Counted from the stretch's first letter, positions 7,935 through 17,508 are shown. The stretch: DNA of 57,228 bases from an uncultured Hyphomicrobiales bacterium (GCA_903902915.1 CAIUWR010000006.1:1-57228), one strand, 5' to 3'. Program-made: numbers and translations. The notes: generated by a model from the letters alone, not told the origin.

Positions 7935-8402
7935 TCATATCATGTGTGGAGGGGGGATCGCCACCCTCAACCCCTCCAGCGCCCGCAGCACCGCCTCCGG
8001 GATCGCCGCCGGCCGCTGGTCCGCCCGCGTGACATAGACATGGGTGAAGCGGCCCTGCGCCGCCGCCGCCGCTTCGCCTGCGCGGAACACGCCCAGCTGA
8101 TAGGTCACCGACGACCGCCCAAGGCGCTCCACCCGCAGGCCGACTTCGATGGTCTCCGGAAAGGCCACGCTTGCGAAGAAGGTGCAGGAATTGGAGACCA
8201 CGAGACCGACGGTGTCGCTGGTCGCGACATCCAGCGCGCCGTTTTCCATCAGATGGCGGTTCACCGCCGTGTCGAAGAAGGCGTAATAGACCACGTTGTT
8301 CACATGGCCATAGACGTCGTTGTCGCCCCAGCGCGTGGCGATAGAGATGAAGCGCGGGAAATCCTTGCGGCGCAGCCGCGCCTCGCGCGCCTGACCCGCC
8401 AT
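7935..8402 (-). CDS. YbgC/4-hydroxybenzoyl-CoA-type acyl-CoA thioesterase
   Basis: The 155-residue protein is a single hotdog domain that hydrolyses acyl-CoA thioesters. The active-site region reads WGDNDVYGHVNNVVYYAFFD; the second Asp before the GHVNN turn is the family's catalytic acid position. The start codon overlaps the stop of the alcohol dehydrogenase gene by one base (TGATG), which indicates coupled translation. The substrate is unknown; pairing with an alcohol dehydrogenase hints at fatty or short-chain acyl metabolism, which is inference. Confidence 0.85.
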   Translation of the reverse strand: MAGQAREARLRRKDFPRFISIATRWGDNDVYGHVNNVVYYAFFDTAVNRHLMENGALDVATSDTVGLVVSNSCTFFASVAFPETIEVGLRVERLGRSSVTYQLGVFRAGEAAAAAQGRFTHVYVTRADQRPAAIPEAVLRALEGLRVAIPPPHMI

Positions 8403-9556
8403 CAGAAGGCGCTCTCGTAAATCGCCAGCGCGTCCGCCTCGTTCACGACGCGGGGATTGTTCACCAGCAGGCGCGTCTGGTTCATGGCGTCACGCGCCAG
8501 CATGGGCAGCGCCGTTTGCGGCACGCCCACATCGCGCAGGCGCGGGGGAATGCCGAGATCCGCGCAAAGCCCCGCCAGCGCCGTGACGAAGAATTCCGCA
8601 CGCGCCTCGACGCTTCCCGCAGGGGCGTCTGCAAAGGCGATGGAGGCCATCTCCGCATAGGCTGCGGCGCAGGCGGGCGCGTTGAAGCGCAGCACTTGCG
8701 GCAGCACCAGCGCATTGGTGAGCCCGTGCGGCAGATGGTGATGGCCGCCCAGCGGATAGGCCAGCGCATGGACGGCGCCGACAGAGGCGTTGGCGAAGGC
8801 CATGCCCGCCAGAAGCGATCCGTTCAGCATCGCCTCGCGCGCGGGCAGATCATCGCCCTGCGCCACCGCCTTGCGGATATTCGCGCCCAGCAGGGCCAGA
8901 GCCTCGCGCGCCAGCGCTTTTGAAACCGGGCTGTTGTTTGGATTGATCGAGGTGAAGGCCTCGATGGCGTGAACCATGGCGTCGATGCCGGTCGCCGCCG
9001 TCACGGCAGGCGGCAGGCCAAGGGTCAGTTCGGGATCGAGCAGCGCGACATCGGGCAGGATGGTGGGCGACACCACGCCCATCTTTTCCGCCGCGCCCGT
9101 GGTGACGACCGCTACGGCGGTGGCCTCGGATCCGGTTCCGGCAGTTGTTGGAACCAGCACGAGGGGCAGGCGCGGCCCGCGCGCTTTGCCTACGCCATAA
9201 GCGTCGGTGAGAGCCTGCGGCGAGCGGGCCAGCAGGGCGACGAGCTTGGCCACATCCAGCGACGAGCCGCCGCCAAAGCCGATGATCCCAGTGGCGCCGA
9301 AATCCGTCGCCGCTTTGGTCGCCGCGAGAATGCAGACATCCGGCGGATCGGCCTCCACCTGATCGAAGACCTGGTAGGCGACGCCCGCCCTGTCGAGCGC
9401 GGCCAGCCCGCGCGCGACGATCCCCAGCTTGACCAAGCCGGGATCGGTGATCACCAGCGCCCGCGCGCCAAGCCGCGCCTGCGCGATCTCGCCCAGCCGC
9501 GCGACGGCGCCGGGGGCGGAGATGATCGAGGGGACGGTGTTGAAGCTGAAACCCAT
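8402..9556 (-). CDS. Iron-containing alcohol dehydrogenase
   Basis: The 384-residue NAD(P)-dependent oxidoreductase belongs to the group III (Fe-ADH) family. It has the nucleotide-binding GGGSSLDVAK motif, LVPTTAGTGSEAT, and the metal-ligand regions TGIDAMVHAIEAF and HALAYPLGGHHHLPHG (Asp plus three His). I chose the ATG at 9556 (MGFSFNTV) because AAGGAG lies 7 bases upstream; the frame is open to 9613 but that start is poorer. Substrates in this family range from simple alcohols to hydroxyacids; none can be fixed here. Confidence 0.9.
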   Translation of the reverse strand: MGFSFNTVPSIISAPGAVARLGEIAQARLGARALVITDPGLVKLGIVARGLAALDRAGVAYQVFDQVEADPPDVCILAATKAATDFGATGIIGFGGGSSLDVAKLVALLARSPQALTDAYGVGKARGPRLPLVLVPTTAGTGSEATAVAVVTTGAAEKMGVVSPTILPDVALLDPELTLGLPPAVTAATGIDAMVHAIEAFTSINPNNSPVSKALAREALALLGANIRKAVAQGDDLPAREAMLNGSLLAGMAFANASVGAVHALAYPLGGHHHLPHGLTNALVLPQVLRFNAPACAAAYAEMASIAFADAPAGSVEARAEFFVTALAGLCADLGIPPRLRDVGVPQTALPMLARDAMNQTRLLVNNPRVVNEADALAIYESAF

Positions 9557-9626
9557 GACGCGCTCCTTCGAAGGGAGCGCCATATTAGCCAGCATGCCAT
9601 TTGCCGCCAGCACTGCATAAGTTGGA

Positions 9627-9652
9627 GAGCGGCCCCCTTGCGAGGGCCGCTC
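9627..9652 (-). terminator. Perfect 9-bp GC hairpin after the 9661 gene
   Basis: GAGCGGCCC (9627-9635) pairs exactly with GGGCCGCTC (9644-9652) across an 8-base loop. It lies 8 bases beyond the stop codon of the minus-strand exported-protein gene. There is no T-run after the stem on the minus strand, so it may be an mRNA 3'-end stabiliser or a weak terminator rather than a classic intrinsic one. Confidence 0.4.
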
Positions 9653-9660
9653 CTGACGTG

Positions 9661-10254
9661 TCAGTTCGCGCGGGCGACCATGACCTTCACAGACCGCGCC
9701 TGCGCCTGATGCAGATGCATCGGGCGCATGTGGATCTGGCGCATATGAACCGGGTGAATCGGGCGCCCATGGATGGCCCGCACGGGGCCCATGTAACGCA
9801 CGCTGCGGTAGGGGCCGCGCGTCATGACGAACCCGCGTCGGACGATGGGACGGCCGCGCCAGGCCACATAGGTCGGGCCATAGTTATAGCCCCAGCCCAC
9901 CGGCCTGTAGGCTGGTCCATAATAGCTCACGTCATAGTAGGGAGCCGCGTAATAGCCGCCGGCGAACGGGGCCGCAGCCAGGGCGCCAGCCGCAGCGATG
10001 GGCGCGGCGGCGATCGTCGCGGCTGCGCCAACCACGCCAGCCGCCGCTACGGCGGGCGCGGCGATCAGCGCCCCGATCGGGCCGGGGCCGTAGCCATAAC
10101 CGTATCCGTAGTCATAGCCATAGGCGCCATAGTCATAGCCCGGCGCGGTGAGCGACCCGCCGGCATAGGAACCCTGCGCCTGAGCCGCGCTGTAGCCTGC
10201 GCCAGCGAGCAACAGGGCGCCCGCGGCGGCGAAGGAGGTAAGCTTGCGTTTCAT
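9661..10254 (-). CDS. Exported Gly/Tyr-rich protein with His/Met-rich C-terminus
   Basis: Reading from the ATG at 10254 (MKRKLTSF), the 197-residue protein has a clear signal peptide ending near AQAQG. A Tyr/Gly repeat region (YDYGAYGYDYGYGYGYG), an Ala-rich hydrophobic stretch, a second Tyr-rich segment and a basic tail rich in His and Met (RPIHPVHMRQIHMRPMHLHQ) follow. The low-complexity composition resembles surface or matrix proteins; the tail could bind metal. I recognise no catalytic domain. Related Gly/Tyr exported proteins occur in Hyphomicrobiales without known function. Confidence 0.65.
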   Translation of the reverse strand: MKRKLTSFAAAGALLLAGAGYSAAQAQGSYAGGSLTAPGYDYGAYGYDYGYGYGYGPGPIGALIAAPAVAAAGVVGAAATIAAAPIAAAGALAAAPFAGGYYAAPYYDVSYYGPAYRPVGWGYNYGPTYVAWRGRPIVRRGFVMTRGPYRSVRYMGPVRAIHGRPIHPVHMRQIHMRPMHLHQAQARSVKVMVARAN

Positions 10255-10331
10255 GAGAAGCACTCCGGTTGATCTACCGGAGAGGGAAACCCGCCAAAGG
10301 TCGATTGGTTACGCTGCGTCCCATCATCCGT

Positions 10332-11225
10332 TCAGTCATCAAGCTTACGGTCGCCCGCCTTCAGCGCGTCGGCGAGCCGCATCTTCGCGCTGCCCGGCGC
10401 GAGAGGCTTTTGCTGGCTCTCATGGGGCGCCCAGCCCGACAGCCAGACGAGATCGAAGGTGGCGCGCACCCGCCCATCGGAATCGCTGAAACGCTCGGCG
10501 TAGATTTCGGCGGCGCGCAGCGCCACCGTGCGCCGCAGGCCGCGCTTGTCGCGCAGGGCGAGCGCATTGGTCGCCCCCATGGCGCGAAGGTCATGGGCCA
10601 GCGCGAAGAGGTGGTCGTAGCGCACAGTGACAGTGTCGACATCCGTCACCGGCAGGGCGAAACCGGCCCGCTGCAACAGGCCGCCCAGATCGCGCAGATC
10701 GACGAAGGGCGCGACGCGGGGGCTGACGCCTTCCAGAATCTCCTCCTCCGCCGCAGCCAGCGCCACGCGCAATTCGCTCAGGCTCTGGCCGCCCACAAGG
10801 CAGGCCATGAAGAGCCCGTCAGGACGCAGCGCGCGGCGGATCTGCACCAGCGCGCCCGGCAGATCGTTCACATGCTGAAGCGCCAGCCCCGAGACGATCA
10901 GATCGAAGCTTTCGGGGGCGAAGGGGAGCGCCTCGTCATCGGCCAACAAGCCCAGCCAATCGCCCTCTCCCAGCGCTTCCGCCACGGGGGCGGCGCGCAC
11001 AAGGAGCTGCGGTTTGCGGGCGGCGAGCATCTGCGCCACGTCGGGCGTGGGCGAACACAGATCGAGCGCCCGCTCGAAGGGGCGCATGATGGCGCCGAGC
11101 CGCTCCCCCATATCCAGCGCCACCTGCTCCAGCAGGAAAGTCTCGGGACCAAAGCGCAAGGCGCGGGCGAGGCGCAGCTTCAGAAGGCGACGGTCGAATA
11201 TGGTGGGGGCTGCGGCTTGTGACAT
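10332..11225 (-). CDS. NDUFAF5/BioC-like SAM-dependent methyltransferase-fold protein
   Basis: This 297-residue class I SAM-methyltransferase-fold protein reads from 11225 (MSQAAAPTIFDRRLLKLR). The N-terminal FDR..LK.R..RA..F and late motifs DVDTVTVRYDHLFALAHDLRAMGATNAL match alphaproteobacterial homologues of mitochondrial NDUFAF5, which hydroxylates an arginine of a complex I subunit. The usual glycine-rich motif I is divergent (ALDLCSPTPDVAQML), as in that family, so methyltransferase activity should not be assumed. It is transcribed away from the MBL-fold gene at 11307. Confidence 0.7.
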   Translation of the reverse strand: MSQAAAPTIFDRRLLKLRLARALRFGPETFLLEQVALDMGERLGAIMRPFERALDLCSPTPDVAQMLAARKPQLLVRAAPVAEALGEGDWLGLLADDEALPFAPESFDLIVSGLALQHVNDLPGALVQIRRALRPDGLFMACLVGGQSLSELRVALAAAEEEILEGVSPRVAPFVDLRDLGGLLQRAGFALPVTDVDTVTVRYDHLFALAHDLRAMGATNALALRDKRGLRRTVALRAAEIYAERFSDSDGRVRATFDLVWLSGWAPHESQQKPLAPGSAKMRLADALKAGDRKLDD

Positions 11226-11306
11226 GCGCCATCTTATGGCGCGGGGCGGGCGCCGGGTCAAAGGGCGTTCATGGACAGGCGGCGATGCGCAGGCTACCTC
11301 TGGGCC

Positions 11307-12296
11307 ATGGCGCGCAACTCCTATTACAACGGCCCGAAGTCAGACCATTTCGATGGCGAGCGTTTCTTTCTGCGCGGCGTCACCCGCGACAAGACGCGGG
11401 GCGAGCTGCTGCGCTGGATGGCGGGGCGCAAGCGCGCGCCCTGGCCCAAACATGCGCCGAGCCCCTTCCATGATCATCCGCCCGCCCGCGTCGAGGGCGC
11501 GGCCCTGCGCGTGACGCTGGTCGGCCACGCCTCGTTCCTCATCCAGACCGAGGGGCTGAACATTCTCATTGACCCGGTCTGGTCCAGACGCGCCAGCCCC
11601 GTGCAATGGGCGGGGCCGCTGCGGGTGAATCCGCCAGGGATCGCCTTCGAGAATCTGCCCCGGATCGACGCGGCGCTCGTCAGCCACAACCACTACGACC
11701 ATATGGACATGGCGACGCTTTCGGCGCTGGCGCGGCGGGACGCGCCGCGCGTCATCACGCCGCTGGGCAATGACAAGATCATGTGGCGCACGGATCGCGG
11801 CATCGACGCGCAGGCCCATGACTGGGGCGCGCGCGTGCCGCTCAACGGGCGGCTCGCGGTGCATCTTGAGCCGTCCTATCACTGGTCGGCGCGCGGCCTT
11901 GGCGACCATCGCATGGCCTTGTGGTGCGCCTTCGTGATCGAGACGCCTGCGGGCGCCATCTATCATATCGCCGATACCGGCTGGGGCGCGGGGGCGATCT
12001 TCTCGGCGGTGCGCGAGAAATACGGCGCGCCGCGCCTCGCCATGATTCCCATCGGCGCCTATGAGCCGCGCTGGTTCATGGGCGAGCAGCATGTGGACCC
12101 GGAAGAAGCTCTGCAGATTTTCCAGCTCTGCGGCGCCCGGCAGGCCATCGGCCATCACTGGGGCACGTTCCAGCTCACCGACGAGCCCATCGAGGAGCCG
12201 GAGCGGCGGCTGCATGCGGCGCTGGATCAGGCTGGCGTCGCGCGCGCCCGCTTCCACCCCATGCGGCCGGGCGAAAGCATGGATGTGCCGAGGTAA
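11307..12296 (+). CDS. Metallo-beta-lactamase-fold hydrolase (NAPE-PLD / UlaG-like)
   Basis: The 329-residue cytoplasmic protein has the metal-binding motif SHNHYDHMD (HxHxDH), then HIADTGWGAG and AIGHHWGTFQLTDEP, the pattern of the N-acylphosphatidylethanolamine phospholipase D-like branch. The TLVGHASFLIQ and ILIDPVWSRRASP segments are typical of it. I chose the ATG at 11307 (MARNSYYNGPKSDHF), where family similarity begins; a start at 11271 adds 12 residues. The substrate, possibly a phospholipid, is unknown. Confidence 0.8.
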   Translation: MARNSYYNGPKSDHFDGERFFLRGVTRDKTRGELLRWMAGRKRAPWPKHAPSPFHDHPPARVEGAALRVTLVGHASFLIQTEGLNILIDPVWSRRASPVQWAGPLRVNPPGIAFENLPRIDAALVSHNHYDHMDMATLSALARRDAPRVITPLGNDKIMWRTDRGIDAQAHDWGARVPLNGRLAVHLEPSYHWSARGLGDHRMALWCAFVIETPAGAIYHIADTGWGAGAIFSAVREKYGAPRLAMIPIGAYEPRWFMGEQHVDPEEALQIFQLCGARQAIGHHWGTFQLTDEPIEEPERRLHAALDQAGVARARFHPMRPGESMDVPR

Positions 12297-12302
12297 CCCG
12301 CC

Positions 12303-12944
12303 CTATTTCAGGAAAACGTAAATATCCACCTGAGCGCCCTCGTCCTCGGAGGTCTTGGGCAAGTTCAGATATTCTTCAACGAAGAGATTCTGCGCTTCAA
12401 GGCCCTTTTCGTCGAGATAGGCGGTGATCGCCTCATAGGTCGTGTCGATCTCGTCATAAGAGCCGCGATGCTCGAACTTCATGGTCTTGCCTGCGGGAGA
12501 CGTGGCGATGCGCACGCCATTGGACAGGACGGGCGCAGTCTCGGGCTGCGAGGCGAGCGGTATCATGGCCTCGTAGCGGAAGCCCTTGTCATCGGTTTCA
12601 ACGAAAACAGCCAGTGGATTGCCTGCGGGCTCAAGACCCGCCTTGCTCATTTCGACACGCAGCCTGTCGATGGCGTCGGCGATGGCGTGCATGCCATCGT
12701 CCCAATCGGCCGATCCGGCCAGGGCGACTGCGGGGCGCCCCTTCAACTCGACCGTGATGGGCGAAGAGCCGTCGTTGGAATTATCGACGGGCGGCGCCGT
12801 CTGGGGCGAGGCTTGCGGCGAGGCTTGCGCCTGCGCCTGAGCGGCGCCGGGGGACAAGATGAGCGCGACAGCGAGACACGCCGTGGCCGCGAAGGCCATC
12901 ACGACAAGCGCGAGCGAGCGGAGAGCGGTGATTGGTCGAAACAT
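12303..12944 (-). CDS. Exported GyrI-like / effector-binding domain protein
   Basis: The 213-residue protein starts at 12944 (MFRPITALRS) with a hydrophobic signal segment ending near AAQAQAQA and a Gln/Ala/Pro linker. A C-terminal domain (about 55-213) follows that resembles the GyrI-like small-molecule-binding fold: FVETDDKGFRYEAMIPL, KFEHRGSYDEIDTTYEAITAYL, VEEYLN and a final VDIYVFLK strand. Exported or membrane-anchored versions occur in Rhizobiales; the ligand is unknown. It converges on the MBL-fold gene. Confidence 0.65.
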   Translation of the reverse strand: MFRPITALRSLALVVMAFAATACLAVALILSPGAAQAQAQASPQASPQTAPPVDNSNDGSSPITVELKGRPAVALAGSADWDDGMHAIADAIDRLRVEMSKAGLEPAGNPLAVFVETDDKGFRYEAMIPLASQPETAPVLSNGVRIATSPAGKTMKFEHRGSYDEIDTTYEAITAYLDEKGLEAQNLFVEEYLNLPKTSEDEGAQVDIYVFLK

Positions 12945-13149
12945 GGTTTGGCTCCGGCAGGCGGGCGGAAGGCGCGGGTGACGAGAGTTGAGTCGCTTCG
13001 TCCATATAAAGACCAGTTGAACGGCAATGCCAAGACAGGGAGCCCCTTCGGCCCCACCAACACTTGGGACCGGGCAAGGTTCAACTTGCAAACACCGGTT
13101 TGGCAGGCCAAATCAAGGCCTCGGACAAGGTGTCCGCAGGAGAGCCAGC

Positions 13150-14022
13150 ATGGACGCGCTCGCGGGTCGCCCCTTCGCCAGGATGAACGGCCTTGGAAAC
13201 GAAATCGTGGTGCTCGATCTGCGCGGAACGGCCATCGCCGTCACGCCGGAACAGGCCCGCGCCATCCACAGGGCCGACCGCCTCGCCTATGACCAGCTCA
13301 TGGTGATCCATGATCCACGCACGGCGGGAACGCTGGCTTATGTGCGCATTCTCAACAATGACGGCACGGAATCGGGCGCCTGCGGCAATGGCGCGCGCTG
13401 CGTCGCCTGGATCATGACGCGCGCCGGAGCGCCCGGCCGCTTTCTCGTCGAGACCCAGGCGGGCGTGCTGGAATGCGCGCGCGAAGGCGAATGGGACTTC
13501 ACCGTGGACATGCTTGCGCCGCGGCTCGACTGGCGGGAAATCCCCCTGTCGCGGGAGCAAGCCGACACCATCGCCATCGACCTGAGGCGGGAGGCTGGCT
13601 CCGCCCCCGCGCTCGAAGGCCCCGCCGTGGTCAACATGGGCAATCCGCATGCGGTCTTCTTCGTGGCGGACATCGAGGCCTATGATCTGGCCGCGCTGGG
13701 GCCGGGGCTGGAGACGGATCCGATGTTTCCGCAGAAGGCCAATATCTCGCTGGCGCAGATTCTGGCGCCGGGTCATATCAGGCTGAAAGTCTGGGAGCGC
13801 GGCGTCGGCCTCACGCAGGCCTGCGGCTCCGCTGCCTGCGCTACGCTGGTGGCCGCCGCAAGGCGCGGCTTGAGCCAGCGCGCCGCGCGCGTGAGCCTGC
13901 CCGGCGGCGATCTCCTGATCGACTGGCGGGAGAGCGACGGCCACGTCATGATGACCGGCCCGGTGGAGCTGGAATTCGAGGGCGCATTCGAGGACGCCAT
14001 TTTCGCGAGGCCGTCGGCGTGA
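13150..14022 (+). CDS. dapF: Diaminopimelate epimerase
   Basis: DapF interconverts LL- and meso-diaminopimelate for lysine and peptidoglycan synthesis without a cofactor. The 290-residue protein shows the two catalytic cysteines, in GACGNGARC and QACGSAAC, plus [10 protein letters not shown] at the start and [11 protein letters not shown]. The ATG at 13150 follows AGGAGA by six bases. The stop overlaps the GTG start of mtaB, so the two genes form a coupled pair. Confidence 0.95.
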   Translation: MDALAGRPFARMNGLGNEIVVLDLRGTAIAVTPEQARAIHRADRLAYDQLMVIHDPRTAGTLAYVRILNNDGTESGACGNGARCVAWIMTRAGAPGRFLVETQAGVLECAREGEWDFTVDMLAPRLDWREIPLSREQADTIAIDLRREAGSAPALEGPAVVNMGNPHAVFFVADIEAYDLAALGPGLETDPMFPQKANISLAQILAPGHIRLKVWERGVGLTQACGSAACATLVAAARRGLSQRAARVSLPGGDLLIDWRESDGHVMMTGPVELEFEGAFEDAIFARPSA

Positions 14023-15314
14023 ACGACGCGCCCGATGTGGAGGTGGTGACCTTCGGCTGCCGCCTCAACGCGGTAGAGTCGGAAGCGATCCGCCGCGCGG
14101 CGCGCGCCGCCGGCCATCGCGATCTCGTCGTCTTCAACACCTGCGCGGTGACGCAGGAGGCGGTGCGCCAGGCCCGGCAGGCGATTCGCCGCGCCCGGCG
14201 CGAGCGCCCCGACGCGCGCATCATCATCACCGGCTGCGCCGCGCAGATCGACCCGCAGAGCTTCGCCGGAATCTCCGACGCGGTGATCGGCAACGCCGAC
14301 AAGGCCAAGCCCGACATCTGGGCTTCGCTCGCGGTGACGCCCATGACCACCGTCAACGACATCATGGCGCTGCCCGTAACAGCGCATCATTTCTTGGCGG
14401 GCGCGGTGGACGCCATCGAGGGCCAGACGCGCGCCTTCGTCGAAATCCAGAACGGCTGCGACCATCGCTGCACCTTCTGCATCATCCCCTATGGACGCGG
14501 CCCCTCGCGCTCGGCGCCTGCGGGCGAGATCGTCGATCAGATCGCGCGGCTGACCGCCAATGGCTATCGCGAGGCCGTGCTGACCGGCGTGGACCTGACG
14601 TCCTGGGGGCAGGATTTGCCGGGGACGCCGAAACTCGGGCGGCTCGTGAAGCAGATTCTGAAACATGCGCCACAACTGGAGCGGCTGCGGCTCTCCTCCA
14701 TCGACTGCATCGAGGCGGATGCGGAGCTGTTCGACGCCATCGCCAGCGAACCGCGCCTCATGCCGCATCTGCATCTGTCGTTACAGGCGGGCGACGACAT
14801 GATCCTGAAACGCATGAAGCGCCGCCATTCGCGGGCCGAGGCCATCGCTTTTTGCGGGGAGGTGCGGCGCCTGCGTCCTGACATGGTGTTCGGGGCGGAC
14901 ATCATCGCGGGCTTTCCCACCGAGACGGAGGCGATGTTCGCCATGAGCCTCGATCTCGTCGAGGCCTGCGGGCTGACCCATCTGCATGTCTTCCCCTTTT
15001 CGCCGCGCCCCGGCACGCCAGCCGCGCGCATGCCGCAAGTGCCGCGCGAGATCGCCAGACATCGGGCCGAACGGTTGCGACAGGCGGGGGCGGCGCGGTT
15101 GGCGGCGCATCTCGACGCGCAGAGGGGCAAGACCCTGCGGGTGCTGACCGAGCGCGGCGGCAATGGGCGGGCGGAGGATTTCACGCTGGTGCGGACCGGC
15201 GCGCGGGCGGCGGGGGAGATCACCACCCTCTCCATCGCAGGCCATGATGGAACGGCTCTGGTGCCCGAAAGTTTTCAGCAAGGTCCGATCGACAGCTCCA
15301 CGACCTCGCTGTGA
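14019..15314 (+). CDS. mtaB: tRNA (N6-threonylcarbamoyladenosine-C2)-methylthiotransferase MtaB
   Basis: This radical-SAM methylthiotransferase converts t6A37 to ms2t6A in tRNAs reading ANN codons. The 431-residue protein contains the UPF0004 cysteines (FGCRLN, NTCAVT, TGCAAQ) and the radical-SAM motif CDHRCTFC, followed by a C-terminal TRAM-like region. It starts with GTG at 14019, overlapping the dapF stop by four bases (GTGA). Its target class includes the threonine tRNAs, one copy of which is broken at the left edge of this window. Confidence 0.92.
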   Translation: MNDAPDVEVVTFGCRLNAVESEAIRRAARAAGHRDLVVFNTCAVTQEAVRQARQAIRRARRERPDARIIITGCAAQIDPQSFAGISDAVIGNADKAKPDIWASLAVTPMTTVNDIMALPVTAHHFLAGAVDAIEGQTRAFVEIQNGCDHRCTFCIIPYGRGPSRSAPAGEIVDQIARLTANGYREAVLTGVDLTSWGQDLPGTPKLGRLVKQILKHAPQLERLRLSSIDCIEADAELFDAIASEPRLMPHLHLSLQAGDDMILKRMKRRHSRAEAIAFCGEVRRLRPDMVFGADIIAGFPTETEAMFAMSLDLVEACGLTHLHVFPFSPRPGTPAARMPQVPREIARHRAERLRQAGAARLAAHLDAQRGKTLRVLTERGGNGRAEDFTLVRTGARAAGEITTLSIAGHDGTALVPESFQQGPIDSSTTSL

Positions 15315-15339
15315 TCCTTCTTCGCTGAGGAGACTTCCG

Positions 15340-15579
15340 ATGAAAACGATCCTGCTCGCCGCCGCCTTCGCCCTCGCCTCCGGCGCCGCCATGGCCGACA
15401 GCTGCAAAATCGAAGCAGGCGCCAAGAAGCTCGCAGGCGCCGCGCAAACCAGCTTCATGACGAAATGCGAAAAGGACGCGCAGAGCGACTGTGACGCGAA
15501 AGCCGCGGACAAGAAGCTGGCGGGCGCGGCCAAAACCAGCTTCACCAAGAAATGCGTGAAGGACGCGGTGGGGAGCTAA
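15340..15579 (+). CDS. Small exported PsiF-repeat-like protein
   Basis: The 79-residue protein reads from the ATG at 15340, preceded by GAGGAG. It has a signal peptide (MKTILLAAAFALASGAAMA) followed by two imperfect copies of a roughly 30-residue unit: KKLAGAAQTSFMTKCEKDA and KKLAGAAKTSFTKKCVKDA. The cysteine and K-K-L-A-G-A-A pattern matches the PsiF repeat of phosphate-starvation-inducible periplasmic proteins, whose function is unknown. Each unit holds two cysteines. No phosphate-box signal was identified upstream. Its stop overlaps that of the convergent pseudouridine synthase. Confidence 0.75.
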   Translation: MKTILLAAAFALASGAAMADSCKIEAGAKKLAGAAQTSFMTKCEKDAQSDCDAKAADKKLAGAAKTSFTKKCVKDAVGS

Positions 15580-16313
15580 ACCTCCACCGGCGCTTCGCTC
15601 ATCATCACGAAAGCGGGTTCCGCCTCCTCCACCCAGCCGCAGCGCGTCAGGGCCTCGCGCATATGGTCGGGCACAGGCGCGCGGCAGCGCACGGGATCCT
15701 TGTTTTTATAGATCGGCACCGTGATGGCGCGGGCGTGTAGCTGCAAGGCGACGGCGCTCGCGACCCCGCCATAGATGGGATCGCCCAGAATTGGCCAGCC
15801 CATGGCGGCGCTATGCACGCGCAATTGATGGGTGCGGCCAGTGTGCGGCTCCAGCTCGACCCAGGCGAGGGGGCGACCATCTGCGCGCGTCCCGCGTCCC
15901 AGCACGGTCCAGCCGCTTTGCGAGGGCAGGCCCTCGGGGTCCACCTTCATCCACCAGCCGCGCGTCGGATCGAGCCTGCCGAGCGGCAGGTCGATGAGGC
16001 CGGAATCGCCCTCCGGGGAGCCCTCCACCACCGCCCAATAGGCTTTGGAAATCTCGCCCCGCTTGAACAGCTTGCCCAGCTTTTCCAGCGCCTTGCGATG
16101 GCGTCCCAGAACCAGGCAGCCGGAGGTGTCGCGGTCGAGGCGATGGGCGAGGGAGGGCGAGCGCGGCAGGCCGAAGCGCAGCGCCTCGAAATGGCTCTCG
16201 AGGTTGTCGCCGCCCTTGGGGCCACGATGCACGGGGATGCCTGCGGGCTTGTTCAGCACCAGCATCAGGGCGTCCCGATAAAGAAGGCGAGCGTTAAGGT
16301 CTTCCGGCGTCAT
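15576..16313 (-). CDS. RluA-family RNA pseudouridine synthase
   Basis: The 245-residue enzyme isomerises uridine in rRNA or tRNA. It carries the catalytic motif HRLDRDTSG and the family segments VLNKPAGIPVHRGP, PHTGRTHQLRVHSAAMGWPILGDPIYG. There is no S4 domain, as in the small RluA/TruC/RsuA-like branch, so the target base is undetermined. I chose the ATG at 16313 (MTPEDLNARLLYRD); an ATG at 16361 would add 16 residues, and neither has a good ribosome-binding site. It is divergent from ftsY and tail-to-tail with the PsiF-like gene. Confidence 0.85.
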   Translation of the reverse strand: MTPEDLNARLLYRDALMLVLNKPAGIPVHRGPKGGDNLESHFEALRFGLPRSPSLAHRLDRDTSGCLVLGRHRKALEKLGKLFKRGEISKAYWAVVEGSPEGDSGLIDLPLGRLDPTRGWWMKVDPEGLPSQSGWTVLGRGTRADGRPLAWVELEPHTGRTHQLRVHSAAMGWPILGDPIYGGVASAVALQLHARAITVPIYKNKDPVRCRAPVPDHMREALTRCGWVEEAEPAFVMMSEAPVEV

Positions 16314-16403
16314 GCGGGACAGGCTATCTGGCAGAGTGTAGGACAGGGACGCCTCGACCATCGGGGCGGCGACTTCACCTAGCACAGCGCGCGGGCGGGC
16401 GAC

Positions 16404-17507
16404 ATGAGCGACGACGACAATCAGGCGGGCGGCAAGAAGCGGGGCCTTTTCGGCCGGCTGTTTGGCGGACGCGACGCAGCCCCGGCGGCGCCCGCACCCG
16501 CGTCGGCGCCCCTTCCCGAGCCCGTGGCGGTGGAGGCCCCGCAGCCCGAAGCCCCCGCCGAGCCGCGCAGCTGGTGGCGGCGGCTGAAGGAGGGGCTGGC
16601 GCGCTCCTCCTCGACGATTTCGCAGGGGATCGCGGATGTCTTCACCAAGCGCAAGCTCGACGCCGCCATGCTCGACGAGCTGGAGGACATTCTGATCCAG
16701 GCCGATCTTGGAGTCGCCACCGCCCTGCGCATCCGCGACGCCGTGGGCAAGGGCCGCTACGACAAGCAGATCGAGCCCGACGAGGTGAAGGCCATTCTGG
16801 CGAGCGAAGTGGAGAAGGCGCTGCTGCCCGTGGCGCTGCCCCTCGTGGTCGATCCCGCCGCCAAGCCCTTTGTCATTCTCGTGGTCGGCGTGAACGGCTC
16901 GGGCAAGACAACCACCATCGGCAAGCTCGCGGGGCAATTCGCCGCCGAAGGAAAGAGCGTGATGCTGGCGGCGGGCGACACCTTCCGCGCCGCCGCGATC
17001 CAGCAGTTGGAGATCTGGGGCGAGCGCATCGGCGCCAGGGTCATCTCGCGGCCGCAAGGGGCGGATGCGGCGGGCCTCGCCTTCGACGCGATCACGCAGG
17101 CGCAGGCCGAGGGCGTCGACGTGCTGATGATGGACACCGCCGGGCGGCTCCAGAACCGCAAGGAACTGATGGCGGAACTCGAGAAGGTCGTGCGCGTGAT
17201 GAAGAAGGTCGATGCGGCGGCGCCCCATGCGGTGCTGCTGGTGCTCGACGCCACCGTGGGCCAGAACGCCATGAGCCAGGTGGAGATTTTCGGCAGGGTG
17301 GCGGGCGTGACGGGTCTGGTGATGACCAAACTTGACGGCACGGCGCGCGGCGGCATTCTGGTGGCCATCGCGGAAAAATTCGCCCTTCCGGTGCATTTCA
17401 TTGGCGTGGGCGAAGGGCGCGACGATCTCGAACCCTTCGAGGCCCGCGATTTCGCCCACGCCATCGCCGGGATCGACCGGGACGCCCTGCACGAGAGGAC
17501 CGCCTGA
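16404..17507 (+). CDS. ftsY: Signal recognition particle receptor FtsY
   Basis: This GTPase docks SRP-ribosome complexes at the membrane. The 367-residue protein has a short acidic/proline-alanine N-terminal region (to about 55), the helical N domain, then the G domain with [41 protein letters not shown] and [10 protein letters not shown]. The membrane-targeting A region is shorter than in E. coli, as usual in alphaproteobacteria. The ispZ gene starts two bases after its stop, so the two share a transcript. Confidence 0.95.
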   Translation: MSDDDNQAGGKKRGLFGRLFGGRDAAPAAPAPASAPLPEPVAVEAPQPEAPAEPRSWWRRLKEGLARSSSTISQGIADVFTKRKLDAAMLDELEDILIQADLGVATALRIRDAVGKGRYDKQIEPDEVKAILASEVEKALLPVALPLVVDPAAKPFVILVVGVNGSGKTTTIGKLAGQFAAEGKSVMLAAGDTFRAAAIQQLEIWGERIGARVISRPQGADAAGLAFDAITQAQAEGVDVLMMDTAGRLQNRKELMAELEKVVRVMKKVDAAAPHAVLLVLDATVGQNAMSQVEIFGRVAGVTGLVMTKLDGTARGGILVAIAEKFALPVHFIGVGEGRDDLEPFEARDFAHAIAGIDRDALHERTA

Positions 17508-17508
17508 C

